Shown piece by piece: positions 55,364 through 64,000 of a DNA stretch of 64,000 bases. Every line of letters starts with the position of its first letter. Position 1 is the first letter of the stretch. The notes beneath the pieces are model-generated. The model searched no databases and had not been told where the DNA came from. It worked only from the letters and a program-made list of their open reading frames with translations. The stretch is from Streptomyces agglomeratus (GTDB lineage: Bacteria; Actinomycetota; Actinomycetes; Streptomycetales; Streptomycetaceae). The position numbers and the translations under genes were made by a program. The stretch lies in the NCBI RefSeq assembly GCF_001746415.1, contig NZ_MEHJ01000001.1, positions 5,338,501 through 5,402,500 of the forward strand. Direction: 5' to 3'.

Positions 55364-56725
55364 ATGGAAGGCACAGCGCGCGAAACCCCGCACACCGCAG
55401 ACCGGCACGCCGACGTCCAGCCCCCCGCCGCCCTCGACACCGCCCTGTACGACGGGGCCGCCACCGAGCGCTGGGCCACCGAGCCCGACAAACGGCCGGG
55501 CAGGACCGCCTTCCAGCGCGACCGCGCGCGCGTGCTGCACTCCGCCTCGCTGCGCCGCCTCGCCGGCAAGACCCAGGTCGTCACCCCCGGCTCCAGCAGC
55601 CAGGTCTGGGACGCCAGCCCCCGTACCCGCCTCACCCACTCCCTCGAATGCGCCCAGGTCGGCCGCGAACTCGGCGCGGCCCTCGGCTGCGACCCCGACC
55701 TCGTCGAGGCGGCCTGCCTCTCGCACGACATGGGCCACCCGCCCTTCGGGCACAACGGCGAACAGGCACTCAACGATTTCGCCAAGGACTGCGGCGGCTT
55801 CGAGGGCAACGCCCAGTCGCTCCGCCTCCTGACCCGCCTGGAGCCCAAGCGCTTCGTACCGTCCGCGGAGAGCGGCGAGATGGTCAGCGTCGGCCTCAAC
55901 CTCACCCGCGCCGCCCTCGACGCCGCCACGAAGTACCCCTGGCCGCGCGGCGCGCACCCCACTGACCCCGGCTCGGTGAAGTTCGGGGTCTACGAGGACG
56001 ACCTGCCCGTCTTCGACTGGGTCCGCCGGGGCGCCCCCGCCCACCGCAAGTGCTTCGAGGCCCAGGTCATGGACTGGTCCGACGACGTGGCCTACTCGGT
56101 GCACGACTTCGAGGACGGTCTGCACGCCGGTCACCTCGACCCCAACTGCCTGTTCGCGGAGCCCGAACGCCAGGAGATCTTCGCGGTGGCGATCGGCAGG
56201 TACGTACCGGAGGACACCAGCCCGGACGAGCTGTCGGCCGCCCTCGACCGCCTCCTCGACGAGGAGTGGTGGCCGCACGGCTACGACGGCTCGGCCGTCG
56301 CCCAGGCCCGGCTGAAGGACGCCACCAGCCAGCTCATCGGCCGCTTCTGCCTGTCCGCCGAGGGCGCGACCCGCCAGGCCTACGGAACGGGCCGGCTCAC
56401 CCGGTACGCCGCCGAACTGGTCGTCCCGCGCGAGGTGCGCCACGAGTGCGCCGTCCTCAAGGCCGTGGCCGACCGCTACGTCATGCAGCGTGACGAACAG
56501 GAGCGGCTGCGCGCCGACCAGCGCATCGTCATCGCCGAGCTCGCCGACGCGCTCACCGCCCGGGCCCCCGAGGGTCTCGATCCCCAGTTCCGCGCCCTGT
56601 TCACCGGCGCGGCCGACGACAGGGCCCGCAAGCGCGTGATCGTCGACCAGATCGCCTGTTTCACGGACGCCGCGGCCCGCTCCCTGCACGCCCGGCTCAC
56701 GGCCCCAAGGGGCCACCGCCCATGA
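55364..56725 (+). CDS. dgt: Deoxyguanosinetriphosphate triphosphohydrolase-like protein
   Basis: A 453-aa HD-domain dNTPase. The metal site is built from [17 protein letters not shown] (His) and [16 protein letters not shown] (His-Asp), with [16 protein letters not shown] supplying the last Asp. It releases deoxynucleoside and triphosphate from dNTPs, limiting dNTP pools. It lies in the usual dgt-dnaG neighbourhood. Its 3' end overlaps a convergent regulator gene by 29 bp. Confidence 0.93.
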   Translation: MEGTARETPHTADRHADVQPPAALDTALYDGAATERWATEPDKRPGRTAFQRDRARVLHSASLRRLAGKTQVVTPGSSSQVWDASPRTRLTHSLECAQVGRELGAALGCDPDLVEAACLSHDMGHPPFGHNGEQALNDFAKDCGGFEGNAQSLRLLTRLEPKRFVPSAESGEMVSVGLNLTRAALDAATKYPWPRGAHPTDPGSVKFGVYEDDLPVFDWVRRGAPAHRKCFEAQVMDWSDDVAYSVHDFEDGLHAGHLDPNCLFAEPERQEIFAVAIGRYVPEDTSPDELSAALDRLLDEEWWPHGYDGSAVAQARLKDATSQLIGRFCLSAEGATRQAYGTGRLTRYAAELVVPREVRHECAVLKAVADRYVMQRDEQERLRADQRIVIAELADALTARAPEGLDPQFRALFTGAADDRARKRVIVDQIACFTDAAARSLHARLTAPRGHRP

Positions 56726-57716
56726 GCGCGTCACCGAGCGTGGTCCGCCGGTGCACGATGCGGCTCCCGTGCCGCTCCGAGACGACCAGCCCCGCCTCCC
56801 GCAGCACCGTCGCGTGCCGGCTCGCCGTGGACAGCGCCAGCCGCAGGACGCCGCCGAGCTGCGTCGTGGTCATCGGCCGCCCCAGCACCTCCAGCACGGC
56901 CGCCCTCGTGTGGCCGATGAGCTGCGCCACCGGCAGCCCGGCCGCCCGCGCCCCCGGCCCGTCCGCGCCGTGCCCCCGGGCGACGGCCAGCCAGCCGGGG
57001 TCCGGCGTCACCGGGTGGACCAGTACGGGCGGCAGCTCCTCGTCGGCCAGCGCGACGGGGTACCGGATGCAGAAGAACGACGGGATCATCGTCAGCGACC
57101 GCCCCCGCAGCTCCAGGTCCTTGTCCACCGGATAGCCGGACTCCAGCACGCCGTCGTCGCGCCAGGCGAAATCCTGATACGTCGCCAGCAGCCCTTCGGG
57201 GCCCTGCGACAGAGCCGCCTCGGCCCGTACGGGACGGTCGGCGTCCACCGCCGACCTGATCACGTCCAGGTACGGCTCCACCGCCACCGCGTAGTACCGG
57301 CGCAGCGCCTCGCCCAGCCGCTCCAGCGCCTCCACGTCGCCGTCCGCCAGCCGGCGGGCGACCGGCGGCACGGGGCCGTCCGCGAAGAGCCGCCCGAGTT
57401 CCGCCCTCATCCTGGTCGCGGGAGTGGAGAGCACCTGGTCCAGGCCGGTCTCCAGATCCGGGATGCCCCGGCCCGGCGTCAGGAAGTCGGGGAGGTACGC
57501 GGCGCACGGGCACAGGCGGTGCAGCGAAGCCACTGTCCGGCCGAGCCCGGCGCGGGCGATCGCCGCCCGGGTCTCACGCCGCCACGGGTCGAAGACCAGC
57601 GCGCCCTGCCGGTTCTGGAGCAGGTGCAGGCTGTTCACGATCTCCCACAGCGGGTCCGGCCGTGCGGCCACCCGCAGCCGGTTCAGATCCTCCGTGGTGA
57701 AGTGGATGCGTAACAC
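56697..57716 (-). CDS. ArsR-type winged-helix regulator with TTA second codon
   Basis: A 339-aa paralog of the protein at 27646-28728: [20 protein letters not shown] start, [20 protein letters not shown] centre, and C-terminal winged helix with [20 protein letters not shown] then [20 protein letters not shown]. Codon 2 is TTA (57713-57711), the rarest leucine codon in Streptomyces, read by the bldA tRNA; translation should therefore depend on bldA and be delayed to development. It overlaps dgt tail to tail by 29 bp. Targets unknown. Confidence 0.8.
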   Translation of the reverse strand: MLRIHFTTEDLNRLRVAARPDPLWEIVNSLHLLQNRQGALVFDPWRRETRAAIARAGLGRTVASLHRLCPCAAYLPDFLTPGRGIPDLETGLDQVLSTPATRMRAELGRLFADGPVPPVARRLADGDVEALERLGEALRRYYAVAVEPYLDVIRSAVDADRPVRAEAALSQGPEGLLATYQDFAWRDDGVLESGYPVDKDLELRGRSLTMIPSFFCIRYPVALADEELPPVLVHPVTPDPGWLAVARGHGADGPGARAAGLPVAQLIGHTRAAVLEVLGRPMTTTQLGGVLRLALSTASRHATVLREAGLVVSERHGSRIVHRRTTLGDALMGGGPLGP

Positions 57717-58178
57717 GCGCCCTCCACATCGCTTCGTGTGCCGCGCCCCGACCGCCGCCCCAACTGCCGTGCGTGCGCGCCCGACTCCCCTGCGTGCGCA
57801 TGAGCGAGCGTACTCACCGACGACCGGAACCGTACGGTCCTTTTGCGTTGTGCACGAAAGCCCCGCGCGGCCTCCACATCGGCGTGACGCTTGTGGCGAG
57901 GTGGCTGCGGGCTGTCAACGGGGGAGACGTCCGCGGCCACCTTTCTCACGCCCGGCCCGGACGCCGTGCCCCGGCCCGGACGCCGTGCCCCCGCCCCGGC
58001 GCGCCGTGCCCCGCCCGAGCCCGCCTGCCGTGCCCCCGCCGGGCGCCGGGCCCCGGTCGCCACCTCCGGGCCACCTGTGCGACACGCCCACGGCACACCC
58101 CCTCTTCCCCCATCACGCTCTGTGCGGGACGCTCGAATACGGCGGCTCAGCGTGTGGGCGGCACAGAGGAGGCACCAA
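57717..58178. other. Divergent intergenic region with duplicated GC-rich unit
   Basis: About 460 nt between divergent genes with no supported ORF. It holds the palindrome ACCGTACGGT (57829-57838) and a direct repeat of CGGCCCGGACGCCGTGCCCC-like units near 57950-57985 with decayed copies after. It must include both promoters, but no clear -35/-10 pair stood out. Confidence 0.55.
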
Positions 58179-59444
58179 GTGGTCGACGCAGATCAGACGT
58201 TCGTCATCGTCGGTGGAGGACTGGCGGGGGCCAAGGCCGCCGAGACTCTCCGCAGCGAGGGGTTCACCGGCCGGGTGATCCTCATCGGGGACGAACGTGA
58301 CCATCCGTACGAACGCCCTCCCCTGTCCAAGGGTTTCCTGGCGGGCAAGGAGGAACGCGACAGCGTCTTCGTGCACGAACCCGGCTGGTACGCGCAGGCC
58401 GACATCGAGCTGCACCTCGGCCAGTCGGTCGTGCACCTCGACCGCGAAACCAGGACGGTCGGCCTCGGCGACGGCACCGCCGTCCGCTACGACAAGCTCC
58501 TCCTCGCGACCGGCGCCGAACCGCGCCGCCTCGACATCCCCGGCACCGGCCTCGCGGGCGTCCACCACCTGCGCCGCCTCGCCCACTCCGAGCGGCTGCG
58601 CGGCGTACTGGCGTCCCTCGGCCGCGACAACGGGCACATCGTCATCGCCGGGGCCGGCTGGATCGGCCTGGAGGTCGCCGCCGCAGCGCGCGGCTACGGC
58701 GCCGAGGTCACCGTCGTCGAACCGGAGCCCACACCCCTCCACCAGGTCGTCGGACCGGAACTCGGCCAGCTCTTCACGGACCTGCACAGCGAGCACGGCG
58801 TCCGCTTCCACTTCGGCGCCCGCCTCACCGAGATCACCGGTCAGGACGGCATGGTCCTCGCCGCCCGTACCGACGACGGCGTGGAGCACCTCGCCCACGA
58901 CGTCCTGGCTGCGATCGGCGCCGCCCCGCGCACCGCCCTCGCCGAGGCCGCCGGCCTCACGCTCGCCGACCGGGCCCACGGCGGCGGCATCGCGGTCGAC
59001 GCCGCACTGCGCACCTCCGACCCCGACATCTACGCGGCCGGCGACGTCGCGGCGGCCCAGCACCCGCTCCTCGGCAGCCGGCTGCGCGTCGAGCACTGGG
59101 CCAACGCCCTGAACGGAGGCCCGGCGGCCGCCCGGGCGATGCTCGGCCAGGACGTGTCGTACGACCGGATCCCGTACTTCTTCTCCGACCAGTACGACCT
59201 CGGGCTCGAATACTCCGGCTGGGCGCCGCCCGGCACGTACGACCAGGTCGTCATCCGCGGCGACGTCGCGGGAAAGCGGGAGTTCATCGCGTTCTGGCTG
59301 AAGGACAACCGGGTCCTCGCCGGCATGAACGTGAATGTGTGGGACGTCACCGAGACCGTCCAGGCGCTGATCCGCTCCGGGGCCCCGGTGGACCCGGAAG
59401 CCCTCGGCAACCCCGCCGTGGAGCTGGCCTCCCTGCTGGGCTGA
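58179..59444 (+). CDS. FAD-dependent ferredoxin reductase
   Basis: A 421-aa flavoprotein of the oxygenase-coupled NAD(P)H-ferredoxin reductase type (BphA4/RubB-like). [17 protein letters not shown] binds FAD, HIVIAGAGWIGLEVAAAARG binds NAD(P)H, DIYAAGDVAAAQHPLLG is the second FAD motif, and a Reductase_C domain (VEHWANALNGGPAAARAM, then FFSDQYDLGLEYSG) ends it. It would feed electrons to a ferredoxin for a P450 or dioxygenase encoded elsewhere. The GTG at 58179 follows GAGGAGG. Confidence 0.92.
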   Translation: MVDADQTFVIVGGGLAGAKAAETLRSEGFTGRVILIGDERDHPYERPPLSKGFLAGKEERDSVFVHEPGWYAQADIELHLGQSVVHLDRETRTVGLGDGTAVRYDKLLLATGAEPRRLDIPGTGLAGVHHLRRLAHSERLRGVLASLGRDNGHIVIAGAGWIGLEVAAAARGYGAEVTVVEPEPTPLHQVVGPELGQLFTDLHSEHGVRFHFGARLTEITGQDGMVLAARTDDGVEHLAHDVLAAIGAAPRTALAEAAGLTLADRAHGGGIAVDAALRTSDPDIYAAGDVAAAQHPLLGSRLRVEHWANALNGGPAAARAMLGQDVSYDRIPYFFSDQYDLGLEYSGWAPPGTYDQVVIRGDVAGKREFIAFWLKDNRVLAGMNVNVWDVTETVQALIRSGAPVDPEALGNPAVELASLLG

Positions 59445-59466
59445 CGGGAGTGTCCGAGCACCGCCG

Positions 59467-59478
59467 TACACTTCACGC
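59467..59478 (+). promoter_or_regulatory. Leaderless-type -10 (TACACT) of dnaG
   Basis: TACACT (59467-59472), 6 nt, GTG 59479; no ribosome site. It starts only 23 nt after the preceding stop, so dnaG has its own promoter. Confidence 0.55.
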
Positions 59479-61383
59479 GTGGCAGGCAGGATCAACGATG
59501 ACGACGTGAAGGCGGTCCGGGACGCGGTCCCGATCGACGCCGTTGTTTCCGAGTACCTCCAGCTCCGCAGCGCCGGCGGCGGCAATCTGAAGGGCCTGTG
59601 CCCCTTCCACGACGAGAAGTCCCCGTCCTTCCAGGTCAGCCCGAGCAAGGGTCTTTTCCACTGCTTCGGCTGCCAGGAAGGCGGCGACACGATCGCCTTC
59701 GTGATGAAGATCGACCACCTCTCCTTCTCGGAGACGGTCGAGCGCCTCGCCGCCCTGGCGGGCATCACCCTGCGGTACGAAGAAGGCGGCTACAACCCCA
59801 CGCACCAGCGCGGCGAGCGCGTCCGCCTGGTCGAGGCGCACAAGGCCGCCGCCCAGTTCTACGTCGAGCAGCTCGACTCCGCCGAGGCGGAGATCGGCCG
59901 CAAGTTCCTCGCCGAACGCGGCTTCGAGCAGAGCGCCGCCCAGCACTTCGGCGTCGGCTACAGCCCGGCGGGCTGGGACCACCTGACCCGCTACCTGCGC
60001 GGCAAGGGCTTCTCCGACAAGGAGCTCACGCTCTCCGGCCTCTCCCAGGAGGGCCGCCGCGGCCCCATCGACCGCTTCCGCGGCCGCCTGATGTGGCCGA
60101 TCCGCGACATCACCGGTGAGGTCGTCGGCTTCGGCGCGCGCAAGCTGCGCGACGACGACAACGGCCCCAAGTACCTCAACACCCCCGAGACGGCGATCTA
60201 CAAGAAGTCGCAGGTCCTGTACGGCATCGACCTGGCCAAGAAGGAGATCGCCAAGACCAGCAGGGCCGTCGTCGTCGAGGGGTACACCGACGTCATGGCC
60301 TGCCACCTGGCGGGCGTCACGACCGCGATCGCCACCTGCGGCACGTCCTTCGGCGGCGACCACATCAAGATCCTCCGCCGGCTGCTCATGGACAACGCCT
60401 CGGCCGAGGTCGTCTTCACCTTCGACGGCGACGCGGCCGGCCAGAAGGCGGCGCTGCGGGCGTTCGAGGACGACCAGAAGTTCGCCGCCGAGACGTCCAT
60501 CGCGATCACGCCCGGCGGCATGGACCCCTGCGACCTGCGGCTGGCCAAGGGCGACGCGGCGGTGGCGTCCCTGGTGGAGACCCGCACACCGCTCTTCGAG
60601 TTCGCGATCCGCCACGTCGTGTCCCGGCACAACCTGGAGACCCCGGCGGGGCGGGCCGCCGCGCTCGACGAGGCCGCGCCGATCGTCGCCAACATCAAGA
60701 ACATCGCGATCCAGCACGAGTCCGCGGTCCAGCTCGCGGGCATCCTCGGCATCCTCGACACCCAGTTCGTGGTCAAGCGCGTCGCGCAGCTCGCCCGCTG
60801 GGCGCGCGACCGGGGCGGGCGCGGCCCCGCCGCGCCCCAGGACCGCCGGGCGACCCCGTCGTACGACGCCGGGCCCGCCGCCCCGAGCGGCCCCGCGCTG
60901 AATCTGCGCAGCCCCGCCCACCGCACCGAGCGCGAGCTGCTGAAGCTCGCCCTCCAGCGGCCCGAGCTGGTCTCGCCGGCGTTCGACGCGTACGGCGCCG
61001 ACGAGTTCACCGCCCCGCCGTACGCCGCGGTCCGCCAGGTCATCGAGGAGGCCGGCGGCGCCGAGCAAAGCGCGGGGAACGCCTCCGACTACCTGGCGCA
61101 GGTCCGCGAGGCGGCCCCCAACGACACGGTGCGCGCGCTGGTCACGGAGCTGGCAGTCGAGCCGATCATGCGCAAGACGGTCGACGAGATCTACGCCGGG
61201 GAGCAGCTGATCCGGGTCCGCCTGCGCGCGGTCGACCGCCGCATCCTGGACGTCCAGGGCACGCTGGCCCGCCTCGGCGGCCCGCACGCCGACCCGGAAC
61301 AACTCGCCGCCGTACAGAACGAGCTGTGGGTCCTCCAGCAGTACTCCCAGTCCCTGCGCAACCACGGCGCGGCCGCACTCTGA
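59479..61383 (+). CDS. dnaG: DNA primase
   Basis: A 634-aa primase making RNA primers at the replication fork. The N-terminal zinc ribbon is CPFHDEKSPSF...FHCFGCQEGGD (about 40-66), then the RNA polymerase basic domain (FRGRLMWPIRDITGEVVGFG) and Toprim (VVVEGYTDVMACHLAG, VVFTFDGDAAGQKAAL). The C-terminal helicase-binding region is normal in length, with a Gly/Pro/Arg-rich linker around 445-475. Confidence 0.96.
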   Translation: MAGRINDDDVKAVRDAVPIDAVVSEYLQLRSAGGGNLKGLCPFHDEKSPSFQVSPSKGLFHCFGCQEGGDTIAFVMKIDHLSFSETVERLAALAGITLRYEEGGYNPTHQRGERVRLVEAHKAAAQFYVEQLDSAEAEIGRKFLAERGFEQSAAQHFGVGYSPAGWDHLTRYLRGKGFSDKELTLSGLSQEGRRGPIDRFRGRLMWPIRDITGEVVGFGARKLRDDDNGPKYLNTPETAIYKKSQVLYGIDLAKKEIAKTSRAVVVEGYTDVMACHLAGVTTAIATCGTSFGGDHIKILRRLLMDNASAEVVFTFDGDAAGQKAALRAFEDDQKFAAETSIAITPGGMDPCDLRLAKGDAAVASLVETRTPLFEFAIRHVVSRHNLETPAGRAAALDEAAPIVANIKNIAIQHESAVQLAGILGILDTQFVVKRVAQLARWARDRGGRGPAAPQDRRATPSYDAGPAAPSGPALNLRSPAHRTERELLKLALQRPELVSPAFDAYGADEFTAPPYAAVRQVIEEAGGAEQSAGNASDYLAQVREAAPNDTVRALVTELAVEPIMRKTVDEIYAGEQLIRVRLRAVDRRILDVQGTLARLGGPHADPEQLAAVQNELWVLQQYSQSLRNHGAAAL

Positions 61384-61390
61384 CGGGCCG

Positions 61391-61427
61391 GGGGCGGACC
61401 GGGAACGAAACGTCCCGTACCCGCCCC
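61391..61427. terminator. Hairpin after dnaG
   Basis: GGGGCGG-CCGGGA pairs with TCCCG-CCGCCCC, with small bulges, 7 nt after the dnaG stop. Confidence 0.55.
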
Positions 61428-61569
61428 GTAACGGACCGGACTCAAAAAGTCACCGCACGCCCCTCGTGGCAGCGATGTGTCGTACCCCACACTGGGTGGC
61501 GGTGCCTGAGTCCTCGGAGCGCGGCCGGCCCACGCCGAGTGGCCTCGAACACCCGCGGATCCACTCATC

Positions 61570-62766
<1,197 letters not shown>

Positions 62767-62767
62767 C

Positions 62768-62800
62768 GACGGCCGCCCGGCCAGGGGCCGGGCGGCCGTC
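62768..62800. terminator. Perfect 15-bp terminator after hrdA
   Basis: GACGGCCGCCCGGCC, loop AGG, GGCCGGGCGGCCGTC, starting 2 nt after the hrdA stop; shared with the convergent small membrane gene. Confidence 0.9.
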
Positions 62801-62822
62801 CTCTCCCGTGCGCCGGCTCCCG

Positions 62823-63107
62823 TCAGAAGCCGTCCGACGCCCCCGCGGCCGGGGCGTCCTTGGCCTTCCTGCGCGCGTCGACCGTGGCCCCGATCCCCAC
62901 GCCCACGCACATGCCGCACGCGATCCCGGTCGCCAGGTTGTCGAGCAGCAGCGACCCGAAGGCCACCCCGAACGTCATCCCGAGCGACAGTCCGAGAGCG
63001 ATGCCCGAGACGGGCGCCTTCGCGTCCGCCGCCGGGCCCCCGCTCGCCGCCGCACCCCCGGCGGGCCGGGGAACGCTCCCCGGCCCGCTCTCTTCTTCCC
63101 TGGTCAT
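62823..63107 (-). CDS. Small glycine-zipper membrane protein
   Basis: A 94-aa protein with a polar N-terminal 33 residues and two Gly-rich transmembrane helices (SGIALGLSLGMTFGVAFGSLL and ATGIACGMCVGVGIGATV) of glycine-zipper character, then a short charged tail. It has no recognised function. It directly follows the ABC exporter gene (stop 63108, start 63107), so it is probably co-transcribed with it. Confidence 0.75.
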   Translation of the reverse strand: MTREEESGPGSVPRPAGGAAASGGPAADAKAPVSGIALGLSLGMTFGVAFGSLLLDNLATGIACGMCVGVGIGATVDARRKAKDAPAAGASDGF

Positions 63108-64000
63108 TCAGTCCACTTCCGCAACCGCCTGAGCGAACTGCGCGGCGTACAGACGCGCGTACGCGCCCCCGGCCGCCAACAGCCCGTCATGCGTCCCCTG
63201 TTCGACAATGGACCCATTCTCCATCACCAAGATCACATCCGCGTCCCGGATCGTCGACAGCCGGTGCGCGATCACGAAGCTCGTACGACCGTGGGCCAGT
63301 CGCGCCATCGCCTTCTGGATCAGCACCTCGGTCCGGGTGTCGACCGAACTGGTCGCCTCGTCGAGGACCAGGATCACCGGATCCGACAGGAACGCCCGTG
63401 CGATCGTGATCAGCTGCTTCTCACCCGCGCTGACCCCCGACCCCTCGTCGTCGATCACCGTGTCGTACCCGTCGGGAAGCGTCCGTATGAACCGGTCCGC
63501 GTGGGCGGCCCGCGCCGCCTCCTCGATCTGCTCGCGGGTGACCTCGCGCGTCGCCGACGCCCCGTACGCGATGTTCTCGGCGATCGTGCCGCCGAACAGC
63601 CAGGTGTCCTGAAGGACCATCCCGATGCCCGAACGCAGCTCCTCCCGCCGCATCTTCGCGATGTCGGCGCCGTCCAGAGTGATCCGGCCGCCCGTCACCT
63701 CGTAGAACCGCATCAGCAGGTTCACCAGCGTCGTCTTGCCCGCCCCCGTCGGCCCGACGATCGCGACCGTCTGCCCGGGCTCCACCGCGACCGACAGGTT
63801 CTCGATGAGCGGCTTGTCCGGCTCGTACCGGAACGACACCTTCTCCAGTGTCACCCGGCCCTGCGCCGGAGCCGGAAGCACCGCACGCTCGTCGGCAGCC
63901 GCGTCCGGCTCCTGTTCTCCCGCGTCCAGCAGCTCGAAGACGCGCTCGGCCGAGGCGACGCCCGACTGCACCAGGTTCGCCATCGACGCAACCTGCGTCA
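63108..64000 (-). CDS. ABC exporter (fused membrane/ATPase), 3' part only
   Basis: The gene runs off the right edge of the window; about 297 C-terminal residues are seen. They begin at the end of the membrane domain ([20 protein letters not shown]) and contain the full ATPase: Walker [11 protein letters not shown]-loop [19 protein letters not shown], a signature reading GVSAGEKQ in place of the usual LSGGQ, Walker [14 protein letters not shown] and switch His [14 protein letters not shown]. The altered signature (VSAGE) is common in one Streptomyces/mycobacterial heterodimeric exporter type. The substrate is unknown. Confidence 0.88.
   Translation of the reverse strand, partial: TQVASMANLVQSGVASAERVFELLDAGEQEPDAAADERAVLPAPAQGRVTLEKVSFRYEPDKPLIENLSVAVEPGQTVAIVGPTGAGKTTLVNLLMRFYEVTGGRITLDGADIAKMRREELRSGIGMVLQDTWLFGGTIAENIAYGASATREVTREQIEEAARAAHADRFIRTLPDGYDTVIDDEGSGVSAGEKQLITIARAFLSDPVILVLDEATSSVDTRTEVLIQKAMARLAHGRTSFVIAHRLSTIRDADVILVMENGSIVEQGTHDGLLAAGGAYARLYAAQFAQAVAEVD

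Overview
The window is a GC-rich actinobacterial chromosome segment, almost certainly Streptomyces. The evidence is strong third-position GC bias, frequent GTG starts, many 4-nt ATGA stop/start overlaps, a TTA codon (bldA type) in a regulator, and a housekeeping gene order typical of the genus: phoH-ybeY-corC-era, leuA, recO-uppS, zur/znu-glyS, dusB-ppdK, dgt, dnaG-hrdA. No rRNA, tRNA, IS element, prophage or CRISPR array was found.

Layout. 0-5.6 kb: a translationally coupled operon phoH-ybeY-CorC/HlyC-YjbR, then a degenerate cytidine-deaminase-like gene, a secreted Rpf-type protein and era. 5.6-7.3 kb: a beta-glucosidase remnant and an M4 metallopeptidase with its emfourin inhibitor gene. 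7.3-13.5 kb: leuA behind a leucine attenuator, a TerB-like protein, FprA, recO and uppS. 13.5-19.2 kb: a zinc uptake operon (znuA-znuC-znuB-zur) divergent from glyS. 19.2-24.1 kb: a TetR/aldo-keto reductase pair with a perfect operator, a DUF6243 gene behind a 7-codon leaderless ORF, and an MFS pump divergent from dusB. 24.1-29.9 kb: ppdK with a long structured leader, a winged-helix regulator and a Tat-exported PhoX-like protein.

29.9-36.5 kb is an accessory catabolic block: protocatechuate/beta-ketoadipate genes pcaI-J-H-G-B-L on the minus strand, divergent from a MarR regulator (pcaV-like). pcaF is absent and pcaI carries a frameshift. 36.5-40.4 kb holds tandem repeats, small enzymes and a TetR-controlled SDR. 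40.4-45.8 kb encodes nitrite reductase (nirBD plus an extra flavoprotein) and a TSUP permease; nitrate reductase nasA lies at 49.9-52.1 kb and a sirohydrochlorin chelatase (siroheme supply) at 54.4 kb, so nitrate assimilation is spread across about 15 kb. Between them are a class F sortase with a probable cell-wall substrate, a class IV aminotransferase, an FMN reductase behind a SoxR-type promoter, and cutA. 54-64 kb returns to core genes: dgt, a TTA-containing paralog of the regulator at 27.6 kb, a ferredoxin reductase, dnaG, hrdA, and the 3' end of an ABC exporter gene.

Two window-wide themes stand out. First, many start codons sit 6-8 nt after a TANNNT-like -10 element with no Shine-Dalgarno sequence, which predicts leaderless transcripts. 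Second, between about 30 and 51 kb there is unusual tandem-repeat expansion: 23-, about 25- and 29-bp units between genes, and in-frame 18-bp (hexapeptide) units inside pcaB, pcaL and nasA. All functional calls come from reading motifs and gene order by eye; no database search was run.
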